In this document: piece after piece, positions 1 through 9,200 of the stretch
How the letters are laid out: the number at the start of each line of letters is the position of its first letter
Position numbering within the stretch: position 1 is the stretch's first letter
Assembly: GCA_001931535.1 (NCBI GenBank)
Contig: CP016211.1
Location: 12,632,377 to 12,696,376 of the forward strand
DNA length: 64,000 nt
Direction of reading: 5' to 3'
Origin: Minicystis rosea
GTDB taxonomy: Bacteria > Myxococcota_A > Polyangia > Polyangiales > Polyangiaceae
Position numbers and translations under genes: made by a program
Notes under the pieces: model-generated
The model's input: only the letters and a program-made list of their open reading frames with translations
The model's database searches: none
What the model was told of the DNA's origin: nothing

Positions 1-1654
1 CCGTCTGCTTTCAGCGCCTCCACGAGCCGGAGCTTGTGCTCCGGGCTCATTCGGGCGAACACGCCTATCCGGCGCACGGCTCGCTGCAACTCCTCGGCCG
101 TGAGGTGCTCGATATCGGCGCCCGCGAGGACCTCCGTGCTGGTGATCCCGATGGCTTCGGCGACGGCGCGCGCTGTCGCCGGGTGGTCACCGGTGATCAT
201 CAGGACTCGTACGCCCGCATCTTGCACCTTGCGGATCGCCTCGGTGACCTCGGCCCGCGGCGGATCCCAGAGCATCACGAGGCCGAGGAGCTCGAGAGCC
301 TCTTCCTGCTCGCTCGGGGCGCGTGCCAGGCCGAGGACGCGGTAGCCCTGCGCGGCCCCCGCCTGCGCTCGCTCCAACCACCGCGCTCGACCTTCGGGCG
401 AGAGGGCCGCGCGCGCGAGCAGCACCTCGGGCGCGCCCTTGAGGAAGCTGACCGCCCCGCTCGGGGACGCGACGGTGACGCGCATGAACTTCCACGCACT
501 GTCGAACGGGCGGCTCGCGAGCCGGGGGTGGGCTCGCCGTATCGCGAGCGGATCGAGCCCTCGCGAGCGCGCGTGCTCGATCAGCCCGAGCTCCAGCGGA
601 TCGCCGGCGGCGGCCTGCGCATCGGCATCGTTCGCGAGCACCAGGGCGGTGAGGGCGGCCTCGGGATCGTCGGACTCGAGCGCGGCCACCGACATGCGGT
701 TCTCGGTCAGCGTGCCCGTCTTGTCGGTCGCGATCACCGTGACCGAACCGAGGGCCTCGACCGCGGCGAGGCGCCGGACGACCGCGTGCCGGCGCGCCAT
801 GTGCTGGACCCCGAGGGCGAGCGTCGCCGTCACCACGGCCGGCATGCCCTCGGGCACGGCGGCGACCGCGAGCGCGACCGCGAAGATCACGACCTCCACG
901 ACGTGCGCGGGGCCCTCGGCGAGGAGCCCCAGCACGATGAGCAGGGCCGCGAGCGCTGCCACCCAGCGGGTGATCTTGCCGCCGAGCACGTCGAGCCGGC
1001 GCTCGAGCGGCGTCTTGTCGGTCTGGATCCGGCCGAGCATCGCCGCGAGCCGGCCCATGGTGCTCCGGACGCCGGTCCCGGTGACGCGCAGGAAGCCCGC
1101 GCCACGGACGAGGAGCGTCCCGCTGTAGACCTCGGCGCCCACCGGTCGGTCGACCGGGACCGACTCGCCCGTGAGCACCGACTCGTCGATCATGACGCCG
1201 AGCCCATCGAGCAACGTGCCGTCGGCCGGGATCCGTTCTCCGGCTTCGACGCGGACGACGTCTCCAGGGACGAGCTGGCTGCTCGGGATGTGCACGAGTC
1301 GCCCATCACGCAGCGCCCACGCGACAGGGGCGGCCAGGGTCTTGAGCCGGGCGAGCGCGTTCTCCGAGCGGTACTCCTGGATCACGCCGAGCGCCGCGTT
1401 CAGCACGAGCACCGCCGCGATGGCCAGCGCCTCGATGGGCCACCCCCGCCCGCCTCCATAGAGCCACGCGCCGAGATCGAACACGTGGGCGAAGAGCAGG
1501 ATGAGCGTGAGCGGCCCCGAACCTGCAGAACGAGCCGCCTCCAGAGCGGCCGAGGTGTGGGCTCCGGGATCGCGTTGGGGCCGAGCTCCTCCAGGCGACG
1601 TGTCGCGTCCGCCTGCGTGAGACCCGTCAAGCTCTGCTCGGCGTTCATACCCAA
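1..1654 (-). pseudogene. Cation-transporting P-type ATPase, frameshifted, C-terminus beyond window
   Basis: A heavy-metal or Ca2+/Na+/K+-type P-type ATPase that uses ATP and a phospho-aspartate intermediate to move cations across the inner membrane. Reading the minus strand, the N-terminal cation-ATPase segment (start at 1654, ending in LGPNAIPEPTPRPLWRRL) is in one frame. The rest is in another: TGES actuator loop near 1165, DKTGT phosphorylation site with Asp at 725-723, KGAP nucleotide-binding motif near 440, TGD hinge near 200. The switch falls at a GGGG run at about 1520-1525, where one extra G restores QVRGPLTLILLFAH, the expected first membrane helix. The last membrane helices lie beyond position 1. 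The ion specificity cannot be read from what is present. A sequencing error is as likely as true decay. Confidence 0.85.
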
Positions 1655-1959
1655 GACTGCGCTGGCTCAAGAGTGAGACCACTGCGGGAGCGCGAGTTCG
1701 TGCGCTACGTGCGCGTCCGCCCGCCGGCTCACGGGCGGATGAGCGAGGTCGGCTTCCGTCCCTCGCTCTCTCTCGACGACGCGTGGAGCGGCTCGAGCCG
1801 CGCGGTTCGTCGCGCACCATCGCCGGGCCGGTGCGCTCCTGGACATCCCGTCCGAAGTCGGTAGCATCCTCGCCCGCTACCTCCGACCTCGTCTGGGCGC
1901 GCGTGGTAGCAGCGACTGCGTGGGGGCGCGCGTGCCGAGCACGTAGCAAGGCGGCGGCA
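1655..1959. other. Intergenic region between divergent ATPase and CheB-CheR kinase
   Basis: About 305 bases separate the divergent ATPase and sensor-kinase genes, so promoters for both should lie here. I see no convincing -35/-10 pair, hairpin or conserved small gene. Open frames through it are GC-driven extensions of the neighbours. Confidence 0.4.
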
Positions 1960-4900
1960 GTGGTCGAATCGGACAGGCTCGAGCTGGTGGTCATCGGTGC
2001 ATCCGCCGGAGGAATCGAGTCCGTCTCGAGGCTCCTGGGCTCGCTCGGGTCGAAGTTTCCGCTGCCCATCGTCGTCGCGCAGCACCTGGATCCGACCCAC
2101 CCGAGCCACCTGGTCGACGTGCTCGCTCGGCGCTCGGCGCTGCCGGTCCAGACGCTCGAAGCGCCGGGCTCTCTCGAGCCGGGCCACGTCTACGTCGTGC
2201 CCCCCGGCAACGACGCCGAGATCTCGCACGGCGGCGTGACGCTCGCGGAGCACGGGCGCCCGGGGCCGACGCCGTCGATCGATCGCCTGCTCCGCAGCGC
2301 CGCGGACACGTACGGCGAGGGCCTCATCGCGGTGATCCTCAGCGGCGCCGGCACCGACGGCGCCGACGGCGCCCGCGAGGTGAGGGCGCAGGGCGGCACC
2401 GTGCTGATCGAGGATCCGGCGACGGCGAGCTACCCATCCATGCCCGCGGCGGTCCCGCCGTCACTGGTCGACGGTACGGCCTCGGCCGAGCACATGGCCG
2501 GCCTGCTGGAGCGGATCGCCGCCGAGCAGGCCGCGCGCGGCGACGACGTGCATGCTCTCACCGTCATCCTCGATCGGGTGCGGGAGCGGAGCGGGCTCGA
2601 CTTCAGCACGTACAAGCCCGCGACGATCCACCGGCGCCTGCGGCAGCGCATCGCGGCGACGGAGACCGACGGCCTCGAGGGCTACGCGCGCTACCTCGAC
2701 GAGCACCCGGACGAGCTCGCGCGGCTCGTGAACAGCTTCCTCATCAAGGTGACCGAGTTCATGCGCGATCCGGAGCTGTTCGCGTCCCTCGGCGAGGGCA
2801 TCCTGCCCGAGCTCTGCGAGCGCGCTCGCAAGCGGGGCGACGAGCTGCGCATCTGGTCGGCCGGCTGCGCAACCGGGGAGGAGGCGTATTCGATCGCGAT
2901 CCTCCTCGCCGATCTGCTCGGCGAGGCGCTCGACACGGCGCGTGTCCGGATCTTCGCGACGGACATCGACGCGAAGGCGATCGCCCACGCCCGGCAAGGC
3001 ATCTATCCCGCGACCGCGCTGGCCAGCCTGTCCGCCGAGCGCGTGGAGAAGTACTTCGTGCGGCTCCCGGACGACCGTTACCAGGTCAAGAAGCGGCTGC
3101 GGTCCTGCGTGGTGTTCGGCGAGCACGATCTCGGCCAGCGGGCCCCGTTCCCCCGCATCGATCTCGTCCTCTGTCGGAACGTGCTCATCTACTTCACCAG
3201 CGAGCTCCAGCGGCGCGTGCTGCAGCTCTTCGCCTTCGCGCTCCGCGAGGGCGGCTACCTGGTGCTGGGCAAGGCCGAGACGGTCGGCCCGCTCGCGGAG
3301 TTCTTCACCCCCGACGACCGCTTTTCCAAGGTCTACGTGCGCCGCGGCGGTCGGGCCCCCATCCCGAGCCTGCAGCCGCCGCAGGTCTTGCCGCGGGTGC
3401 TCCCGGCGCGCATGAGCGCCAGGACGCCCATCCCGCCGGCGCCCGCTCCCCCCGCGGTGGCGCCTCCGCGGGCGCCGTTCGAGGCGGTGCTCACGAGCTT
3501 CCCGCTCGGCGTGGTCATCATCGACCGCCGCTACGACATCCTCGAGATCAACCTGGCGGCGAGGCGCTTGCTCGCCATCCACACGCCGGCGCTGGGCGAG
3601 GACTTCGTCCACCTGGCGCACCCCGTCCCCCACCGCGAGCTGCTGGACCTCATCGAGGGCGCCTTCCAGAGCACGTCGCCCGCGCCCCTCGACGTGCGGG
3701 TGGACCCGCCGGAGGCCGGGCCCCCGCGCTACCTCCAGATCGCGTGCTTCCCCCAGCACTTCGAGGCGGGAGCGCCGGTCACCGAGTGCGCGCTGGTGCT
3801 CGTCACCGACGTCACCGTGCCGCAGAGCCGTATTCGAGAGCTCGAGCACACTGCCGCGGCCGAGAGCGCCGCGAGGGCGGAGATCGGCAGCGCGAACGCA
3901 GAGCTCCAGGCGGCGGTCTCGCGCGCGACGGGCGAGAACAAGCAGCTCGCCGCCGCCGTCGAGGACCTCCGCGCCGCGCGCGATCGCGCCGAGTCGGCGA
4001 AAGCGGAGAGCGTCGCGACCATCGAGCGGCTCGGCGAGACCAACCGGCGCCTCACCACCGCGAACGAGGAGCTGGCCGCCACGATCGAGCGCCTCCGCGG
4101 CGCGAACGAGGAGCTCCTGGTCCGCGCCGAGGAGGCGCAGGCGGCGCACGAGGAGGTCGAGACGCTCAACGAAGAGTTCCAGGCGTCCAACGAGGAGCTC
4201 GAGGCGCTGAACGAGGAGCTCCAGGCCACCGTCGAGGAGCTGACCACCACCAACTCCGAGCTCGAGGCGCGCTACCGCGACAACGCCGATCTCGCCCGGA
4301 CCGCCCAGGCGGAGCGGGAGAAGCTGGCAGCCACGCTCCTCGGCATCGGCGACGCTCTCGTCGCCGTGGACGCCTCTGGTCGACCGCTGTTTCAGAACCG
4401 GGCGTACGAAGACACGCTCGGCGATGAGTCCGCGCTCCGCGATGCGGATGGTCGGCCGCTCCCGCCCGACCGGACGCCGGCGGCACGCGCGGCTCGGTGT
4501 GAAGCGTTCCGCACCGAGATCACGATCGGGGATCCGAGCGGACCACGGCGCTACTTCGAGGCCGTTGGCAACCCGATCCAGGGGCCGGACGGCCACGCGG
4601 GTGGCGTCGTGGTCATGCGCGACATCACCGATCGCAGCATCCGCGTGCTGCAGGACCGGTTCCTCGCCATGGCCAGCCACGAGCTCCGTACGCCGCTCGT
4701 CCCGCTCATGGGGTACCTGGACATGCTGCTCAAGCTCCTCGACGGAGCGGACCCACGCGCGCGCCGCTACGCCTCGCAGGCACGGCAGGAAGTGCAGCGC
4801 CTCGAGGGCCTGGTGAGCGACTTGGTCGATGTCGTGCGGCTCCAGACCGGCAGGCTCACGCTGAACCTCGAGCCCGTGGAGCTCCGCACTGTCATCGCCC

Positions 4901-5427
4901 GCGCGGCGCAGATTGCTCGCGTGAGCGCCGGCGGCACGGAGATCCGCGAAGAGGCGGGCTCGGACGTACTGGTGCGCGGCGACGCGCCGCGCCTGGAGCA
5001 GGTCGTCATCAACCTCCTCGTCAACGCCGTCAAGCACGCGGCCGGGACGCCGCGCATCGACGTCCGGATCCGGCGCGGGGAGGATCGCCCGGGGTACGCC
5101 GACATCGTCGTCGAGGACTACGGCGCCGGGATCCCGGCCGAGGCGTTACCGCACATCTTCGGGAGCTTCTATCAGGTCGAGCACAAGAACCGCCCGTCAC
5201 GCGGTGGGATGGGGCTCGGGCTGTTCATCGCCAAGGAGATCGTCGACGCCCACGACGGCGCCATCTCCGTGGAGAGCGAGGTCGGCAAGGGGACGAGGTT
5301 CACCGTGCGCCTGCCGCTCGATCGACGTGACTCGGAATCCGCGCAGGGATCATCCGACGACCAGGGCGTCGCGCGCGGCTCGAACGAGGCTCCAGCAGGA
5401 GTCGTGAGAGAAGGGGGGACGACATGA
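1960..5427 (+). CDS. CheB-CheR-PAS-histidine kinase fusion protein
   Basis: A 1155-residue cytoplasmic signalling protein. Domains in order: CheB methylesterase (GASAGG near residue 12, SGAGTDGADG near 127), CheR methyltransferase (from about 198, LCRNVLIYF near 405), a PAS-like domain (about 507-620), a long Glu/Asn/Ala-rich coiled coil (about 621-788, with NEELEALNEELQAT), a second PAS (about 790-890), HisKA with the phospho-acceptor in ASHELRTP (about 907) and HATPase_c with GMGLGLF near 1082. This matches the known CheB/CheR-PAS-kinase family. No membrane segment is seen. The start chosen is GTG at 1960, directly before the conserved ELVVIGASAGG; the frame is open further upstream but that part is not CheB-like. 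The stop overlaps the start of the next gene (ATGA), so its receiver protein is the likely partner. Confidence 0.9.
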   Translation: MVESDRLELVVIGASAGGIESVSRLLGSLGSKFPLPIVVAQHLDPTHPSHLVDVLARRSALPVQTLEAPGSLEPGHVYVVPPGNDAEISHGGVTLAEHGRPGPTPSIDRLLRSAADTYGEGLIAVILSGAGTDGADGAREVRAQGGTVLIEDPATASYPSMPAAVPPSLVDGTASAEHMAGLLERIAAEQAARGDDVHALTVILDRVRERSGLDFSTYKPATIHRRLRQRIAATETDGLEGYARYLDEHPDELARLVNSFLIKVTEFMRDPELFASLGEGILPELCERARKRGDELRIWSAGCATGEEAYSIAILLADLLGEALDTARVRIFATDIDAKAIAHARQGIYPATALASLSAERVEKYFVRLPDDRYQVKKRLRSCVVFGEHDLGQRAPFPRIDLVLCRNVLIYFTSELQRRVLQLFAFALREGGYLVLGKAETVGPLAEFFTPDDRFSKVYVRRGGRAPIPSLQPPQVLPRVLPARMSARTPIPPAPAPPAVAPPRAPFEAVLTSFPLGVVIIDRRYDILEINLAARRLLAIHTPALGEDFVHLAHPVPHRELLDLIEGAFQSTSPAPLDVRVDPPEAGPPRYLQIACFPQHFEAGAPVTECALVLVTDVTVPQSRIRELEHTAAAESAARAEIGSANAELQAAVSRATGENKQLAAAVEDLRAARDRAESAKAESVATIERLGETNRRLTTANEELAATIERLRGANEELLVRAEEAQAAHEEVETLNEEFQASNEELEALNEELQATVEELTTTNSELEARYRDNADLARTAQAEREKLAATLLGIGDALVAVDASGRPLFQNRAYEDTLGDESALRDADGRPLPPDRTPAARAARCEAFRTEITIGDPSGPRRYFEAVGNPIQGPDGHAGGVVVMRDITDRSIRVLQDRFLAMASHELRTPLVPLMGYLDMLLKLLDGADPRARRYASQARQEVQRLEGLVSDLVDVVRLQTGRLTLNLEPVELRTVIARAAQIARVSAGGTEIREEAGSDVLVRGDAPRLEQVVINLLVNAVKHAAGTPRIDVRIRRGEDRPGYADIVVEDYGAGIPAEALPHIFGSFYQVEHKNRPSRGGMGLGLFIAKEIVDAHDGAISVESEVGKGTRFTVRLPLDRRDSESAQGSSDDQGVARGSNEAPAGVVREGGTT

Positions 5428-5795
5428 GCAACGCGACCATCTTGGTGGCCGAGGACGACCCGAGCTCGAGCGAGATGCTCACGGAGATGCTCAAGATGGA
5501 CAACTACACCGTCGAGGTCGCCGAGACGGCCGTGGAGGTCGTGGCTGCCCTGCGCGAGCGCCGTTTCGCGGCGGTACTGCTCGACCTGACGATGCCGGGT
5601 ATGGGGCGGGAGGATCTCGTCGAGGCACTCCGGGGCTTGCCGGAGCCTTCGCCGCTCATCGTGTTCTCGGCGCGCCCCGCGCCGGAGGTCAGTGAGATCG
5701 CCGATCGGGTCCACGCCGCCGCCGTGCTCCCGAAGCCGAGCGGCATGGAGCACATGCTCGCGACGATCAGCCGCGTCGCGCGCGCGGGCGCGTAG
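5424..5795 (+). CDS. Single-domain response regulator
   Basis: A 123-residue stand-alone receiver domain. It has the acidic pair in VAEDDP, the phospho-acceptor Asp in LLDLTMPGM, a switch Ser in FSAR and the conserved Lys in LPKPSG, so it should accept phosphate from a histidine kinase. There is no output domain, so it acts through protein-protein contact or phosphate shuttling. It begins inside the stop of the CheB-CheR-kinase gene (ATGA overlap), which argues for coupled translation and for that kinase being its donor. Confidence 0.9.
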   Translation: MSNATILVAEDDPSSSEMLTEMLKMDNYTVEVAETAVEVVAALRERRFAAVLLDLTMPGMGREDLVEALRGLPEPSPLIVFSARPAPEVSEIADRVHAAAVLPKPSGMEHMLATISRVARAGA

Positions 5796-6217
5796 CGCGT
5801 CGACCACAGGCGAGTGGGCGGCGCACAGGCGCGCGACTGCCGCGCCTGCGCTGACGGCAGTGATGGGATTCGCCACGGGGCCACTCGCTGCTTTTTGATC
5901 CCCGGCCGCCGGTGTTGCGCAGAGCCTCCGAGCCGTGTGCGACGGCGGATCCACGAATGGCACCTTCCTCAATGGCAACCTCGTTGCCAGCAACGGGGGG
6001 CGGCAGACGAGGCGCGCGGGGGGCGGATGCAGTCGAGCACGTGGACGATGCGGCCGAGCACCGACTGATCGAAGTCCTCCCATACCTCGAACCACCCGCG
6101 CCAATGCGAAGGTCGCGCCGCTTCGGGCCTCGCGTCGGCCTTTTCGGTCAGGCCTGATCCGAGGGCAGCTCCTCGGCGGCGTGGCGCGCGCCGCCAAGCG
6201 ACGCGCGCGCATGCAGA
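5796..6217. other. Intergenic region, mostly empty
   Basis: 422 bases between the response regulator and the convergent TPR gene. Apart from the FHA-like scrap listed separately I see no gene, tRNA or clear terminator. Confidence 0.4.
5917..6027 (+). pseudogene. FHA-domain fragment
   Basis: One reading frame encodes VCDGGSTNGTFLNGNLV. The GSTNGTFLNG core is the phospho-threonine-binding signature of FHA domains. No FHA strands are found upstream, and downstream the frame dissolves into Arg-rich translation. It looks like a decayed remnant of an FHA protein such as a kinase or sigma-54 regulator. A chance match in a GC-rich stretch is possible but less likely because five consecutive signature residues agree. 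Confidence 0.35.
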
Positions 6218-9200
6218 TCAGAGGCGCGCCAGCATCCAGCGCAGCGTGGCGGCGGCCGCGGCGATCACCACGGGGAGGATCAGGATCGCGGAGGATGGGT
6301 CGAGCCCGCCGCCCCGCGCGGCGCCCCACCAGAGGAGAGCGAGGAACGCCGTCGCGATGTGCACGGGATACGCCTCGAGGAGGGCGCCGAGCGCATAGTC
6401 CAGGTCGCGCGCGATGCGGCGGCGCGCGCGCAGGTGGGCGTCGCTCATGGAGGAGCGTGCGACGAGGGGGGAGCCGGCGGGCGCGGCGACCAGGAGATCG
6501 TTGCGGGAGTCCTGCAGGAGGGCAGGGCGCTTGCGACGCTTGGCGCTTTGGATCCGCGTGACCGCGCGCGCCATGCTCGCCACCTGCAACGGCTCGCCTG
6601 CGAGCTCTTCGGGGAGGAGCGAGAGCTCGCGCTGGGCGGCGGCGGTGTCGCCGGCGATGCTCTCCTCGAACGCGATCCAGGCGCGATGCAGGGGCGTGCT
6701 CGCGTCCGCAGGCAAGGTGAGGGCGTGGCGGCTGACGGCCGTGGCGCGCGCGGTGCGCATCCAAGCGCGCAGCGCGCTGACCAGCGGCGCGAGCATGAAT
6801 GGCCGGAGCCCCGCGCGGCGGCGCCACCCGCGCAGCCACGCGGAGGCGAGGAGGTGCTGGCCGACGGCCTCCAAGGAGGCGCCGGCGGCGGCCCAGCATT
6901 CGACGTCGGCGGCGCAGACGCGGCGCAGGACGAAGAGGAGCCAGAGGACGGAGATGGGTAGAAAATCCTCGCCGGCCACGTCGAAGGCGGCCAGCACCGC
7001 GCAGCGCCCGAGCTCGGGCCGATCCGCGACGAGCCGGCGGAGGCGCCACGCGCTCACGCGATACCCGCGCTTGGCGCGCAGCTTGACCCACAGGGCGCCG
7101 ACCTCCGGGTGCGCGTCGCGCTCCTCGCAGAGCGCGTCGACGAGCTCCGCGGTCCGGCGCGCGTCGGACTGGAAGAGCAGGTTGATGACGGCGTAGAGCG
7201 CGTCGTTCGCGGCGTCGCGGTCGCGGAGGAGCGCGCGCGCTTCGGCGCGGGCGTCGTCGTAGCGGCGGGTCATGAGGGCGAGGCGCACCCGTCGTGAAGC
7301 GAGGACGCGGCCTTCGAAGTGAGGCGCGATCCGCGCGAGCGCCGTGGCCGCGCGGTCCGTGTCGCGGGCGTCGAGGAGGAGATCGACGAGCGCGAAGGAC
7401 GTCGGCGCGTGGTCCGGCTCGAGCGCGACGGCGCGCTGGCACGCGTCGATGGCGCCCTTCGCGTCGTTCTGCGCGAGGCAGGCGTCGGCCAGCGCGGCGC
7501 ACGAGCTCGCGCTCGGGGAGGCGCGCACGAGCGCCTTGGCTGCGGCGCGCTCCTCGTCGTGGCGCTGCGCACGCCGGTGGAGGGAGACGAGCTGGGCCCA
7601 CCCGAAGGCGTAGCCCGCGTACGCCGCCGTGAGCTCGCGCAGGTGCTCGACGGCCTGCGGAGCGCGGCCCGCGAGCGCGTCGATCACCGCAGCGCGACCG
7701 AGGAGCTCGATCGGCAGCCCCTCGGCGGCGAAGACCTCCGGCGCGCACGCGGCGAGCGCGTCGTCGAGGCGGCCGAGCGCGGCCAGCACGCGGGCGCGGA
7801 GCTCGTGCGCCTCGACGAGCCGAGGATCGATGGCGAGGGCGGCGTCGGCCGCGCGGAGCGCCTCCTCGGGAGCGTGGAGCGTGGCGGCGATGTCGCCCAG
7901 GCAGAGCTGCACCTCCGCGTTCCACGGCTGCCGTTCGGCCGCGGCGCGCACCAGCGCGAGGGCGTGTTGCGGCTCGCCCATCACGTTGCACGCCCACGCG
8001 AGCTGCTGCCACGCGGACCGGGACGTGGGCGCGGCGGCGGTAGCCTGGGTGAGGCGCGCGATGGCCGCGTCGCGCTCCTTCGCGTTCCAGAGCCGTTCGG
8101 CGAGGGCGCCGAGGAGCGTGGGCGAGCGGGGCGCGAGGGCCACGGCCTCCTCGAGCATCACGCGCGCGCGGGCGGGATCGCGTGCTTGCAAGGCGCGCGC
8201 GAGCGCGAGGACCGGCGTTGGGTGGCCGCGCCCGAGCGCGAGCGCGCGCCCGAGCGCTTCGATCTCGGCGTCCCCGTCACCGAGCAGCCCGTGCACGGCG
8301 GCCAGCTCCAGCCATGCCTGCGCGAGCAGTGGGAAGCGCGCGGTCAGATCCTCCGCGAGCGGGAGCGCTTCGGCGAAGCGGCCGCGATCGATCTGGTTCC
8401 GGAGCGCGAGGATGGTGGGCTCCGGGAGATCGCGGCGGGCGGCGCGCAGCGCGTCGAGGCGGGCCGCGAGGGCCTTGGGCGATCGCACCTGCCGTGCGGC
8501 CACGTAGAAGGCGAGCACGCCCGCGCCGGTGCCGCTGTGCGGGAGCACCTCGCGATCGAGGAAGTCGAGATCGTCCGCGGCCTCCGCCGCGGTGCGGCTC
8601 GTGGCCGCGAGCTCCTGGATGGCGGCTGTCAGATCGGGCGCGCGGCGCACGGCCTCGCGGAGCGCGTCACGGGCGCCCGCGCGATCGCCTTCTCGCAGCG
8701 CGATCCGCGCCGCGAGGAGCGACGTCTCGGCGGCCTCCGGCTCCACGGCGCGCGCTTCGGCGAGCGCCGTGCGGGCCTCCGTCAGGCGGCCCTGCCGCGA
8801 AAGGCAGAGCGCGAGCTCGCGCTTGGCCCACGCGCTCCCGGGCTCCAGCTCGAGGAAGGCGCGGATGGCGCCCTCCAGGGTTGCGGGCGCCTGTGTGAAG
8901 AGCAGCTCGACGCGCAGGCGGTGGAGCGCGCGGTGATGAGGGAAGCGCGCGCACGCCGCGTCGACGTGGGCGCGCGCGGCCGCGTCGCCTTCGCCGGCGT
9001 CGAGCCGCAGCGCGACGGCCCGATGCGCGTCCTCCGCGAAGGGCTCCTCGATCAGCACCTCGCGCATCCGCGCGAGCGCCGCGTCTGGGGCGCCGGAGCG
9101 TTCCTCCAGATAGGCCGCGGTCCGGAGCCACGCGGCTCGTCGTGCCCGGCCCTCGGCCGCCGCGAGCAGCTCGCGCGCGCGCTCGATGCCGGCGTAGCGC

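Noticed and set aside
36..1676. A 546-residue plus-strand open frame over the P-type ATPase
   Set aside because: Antisense shadow; the minus strand has DKTGT, TGES and TGD motifs.
2461..5037. An 858-residue minus-strand open frame across the CheB-CheR kinase
   Set aside because: Antisense of a gene with all expected domains; the sequence is low-complexity Leu/Glu/Arg and matches no family.
5172..8012. A 946-residue minus-strand frame spanning three genes
   Set aside because: Crosses the response regulator and the intergenic region without any recognisable domain.
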